NCBI GenBank assembly: GCA_030745955.1
Contig: JASLNQ010000021.1
Location: 1-15,561, forward strand
Length of the DNA: 15,561 bases
Origin: Dehalococcoidia bacterium
GTDB lineage: Bacteria > Chloroflexota > Dehalococcoidia > UBA1151 > UBA1328
Direction of reading: 5' to 3'
The notes beneath the pieces were generated by a model. The model ran no database searches, was not told where the DNA came from, and saw only the letters and a list, made by a program, of their open reading frames with translations. The translations under genes were made by a program, and so were the position numbers. Positions 14,411 to 15,561 of this stretch are shown one piece after another (within the stretch, counting starts at the first letter, position 1; each line of letters starts with the position of its first letter).

Positions 14411-15561
14411 CCGCACCCATGATTTTTAACGACGAGGTGATTGGCTCGTTTCAAATCCGCAGTGGGAAGATAGACGCGTATAGCGAATCCGATGTAGATG
14501 TCGTGAAGCGAATTGCCGACCAGGTTGCGGGCGCCCTGGCAAACTCCCTGTCCAGGGAACAGATCCGGCTGCAGGCCGCGGCCCTTGAGTCGGCCGATAA
14601 CGCAATCATAATCGCGACGCCTGAGGGCATTATCGAGTGGTCGAACAGTGCCTTCACACGACTGAGGGGATGGACATCGCAAGAAGCGGTCGGCCAGCAT
14701 ACATCAATCTTGAAATCGGCAGATCCGGGACAACAACCGGTTGATGAGGAAATATGGGGGACCATCCGGCAGGGCCGGCCGTGGAGCGGTCCGCATATCA
14801 ACCGTAAGAATGACGGAACAGAGTTCCCGGAAGAACTGACCGTAACTCCGGTCTTCGGCCAGGACGGAGAGATATCTCATTTCATCGGGATCAAGCAGGA
14901 CATTACGGAACGTCTCGCCTCGGAAGAGCAGGCTGCAAACACAATCAGGATAGAGTCTGAAAACAGCGAACTACAGCGCCTCGCGGCGGCTCGTAGCGAG
15001 TTTCTATCGACCATTTCGCACGAGCTGCGCACACCCCTGACAACGGTCTCTGCATTCGCCGATATCCTTTTCAACAGCCAGTCGGAGAACCTGACCAGTC
15101 GCCAGCGGGAACACCTCGGTCTGATCCGCAAGTCGTCGAGCCAGCTTGCGGCTCTCATTAACGACCTGCTCGACGTGTCGCAGGCCGACTCCGGCCGGCT
15201 CTTTATGAACAAAGAGCATTTCGGCGTAGCTGCCATGGTCGATGAGGTTGTCGACGTTTCTCACATACTGCTCACCGAGCGCGATCAGGCTCTTTCTTTG
15301 AAAAATGCCCATGGCTCGCTCGAACTTCACGCCGACAGGTCACGGGTCATTCAAATTCTCACGAACCTGCTGACCAACGCTTCGAAATATTCAGCGCGGG
15401 GCTCGAAAACAAAACTCGATGTAGCGGTCGAGGACACCCGGGTGAAATTCACAGTCATCGATAAGGGGCGCGGAATTTCACACGTCGATCAGCCGATGAT
15501 ATTCAGCCCGTTCTTCCGGGGCTCGAACCGTGAATCGGCTGAAACCGCGGGATCGGGACTC
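14260..15561 (+). CDS. Sensor histidine kinase, GAF3 end-PAS-HisKA-HATPase part, cut by window
   Basis: This is the continuation of the kinase in the -1 frame: 434 codons, open to the right edge. Residues are counted from 14260. The end of GAF3 is about 1-100 (ITAPMIFNDEVIGSFQI). The PAS domain with its PAC end is about 105-218 (IEWSNSAFTRLRGW ... HFIGIKQDITERL). A coiled linker leads to the H-box SEFLSTISHELRTPL with phospho-acceptor His254 (codon 15019-15021). The ATPase domain shows the N-box ILTNLLTNASKYS, G1 DKGRGIS, F-box SPFFRGSN and the start of G2 (AGSGL). All catalytic boxes seen are intact, which argues against an old pseudogene. Without a shift, the first in-frame ATG is at 14386, inside GAF3. 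A response regulator may lie downstream, outside the window. Confidence 0.85.

Overview
This window reads as chromosomal DNA of a bacterium that is probably a member of the Chloroflexota (Dehalococcoidia/SAR202-like). The grounds are inferential: an F1Fo operon with an enlarged subunit a, a DUF951 protein, a bifunctional-nuclease (DUF151) protein, lipoprotein-anchored binding proteins as in monoderms, many TTG/GTG starts, and a multi-GAF histidine kinase. No rRNA or tRNA is visible to settle the taxonomy.

Positions 1-5369 (minus strand) hold most of an ATP synthase operon in the order atpZ-atpB-atpE-atpF-atpH-atpA-atpG. The gamma gene runs off the left edge, and atpD/atpC presumably follow it. 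All catalytic and proton-path residues that can be checked are present. Subunit a carries an acidic insertion of about 138 residues, and three gene junctions (atpB/atpE, atpE/atpF, atpH/atpA) contain small hairpins. A 394-bp gap with several inverted repeats (5370-5763) precedes the operon.

Positions 5764-7655 (minus strand) hold three housekeeping genes: a DUF151 bifunctional-nuclease protein, a DUF951 zinc-ribbon-like protein and orotidine 5'-phosphate decarboxylase (pyrF). Divergent from pyrF is an endonuclease III-superfamily gene (7811-8530, plus strand). It keeps the catalytic Asp and the iron-sulfur cysteines but has Glu in place of the lyase lysine, as in MagIII/MpgII-type base glycosylases.

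Positions 8579-11861 (minus strand) hold a molybdate/tungstate uptake operon, modA-modB-modC, followed 20 bp later by a DUF6174-like lipoprotein of unknown function. Divergent from modA is a class I SAM methyltransferase (11951-12817), closed by a textbook intrinsic terminator.

Positions 13148-15561 (plus strand) carry a large sensor histidine kinase (GAF-GAF-GAF-PAS-HisKA-HATPase), cut by the right edge. Its reading frame is broken inside the third GAF domain, exactly at an in-frame A AAA AAC heptamer; a -1 shift there restores the kinase frame. Its 5' end is also unresolved, because the open frame continues upstream of the only ATG without another usual start codon. The break is either a one-base homopolymer loss (error or mutation) or genuine slippage, and this is the most interesting point in the window.
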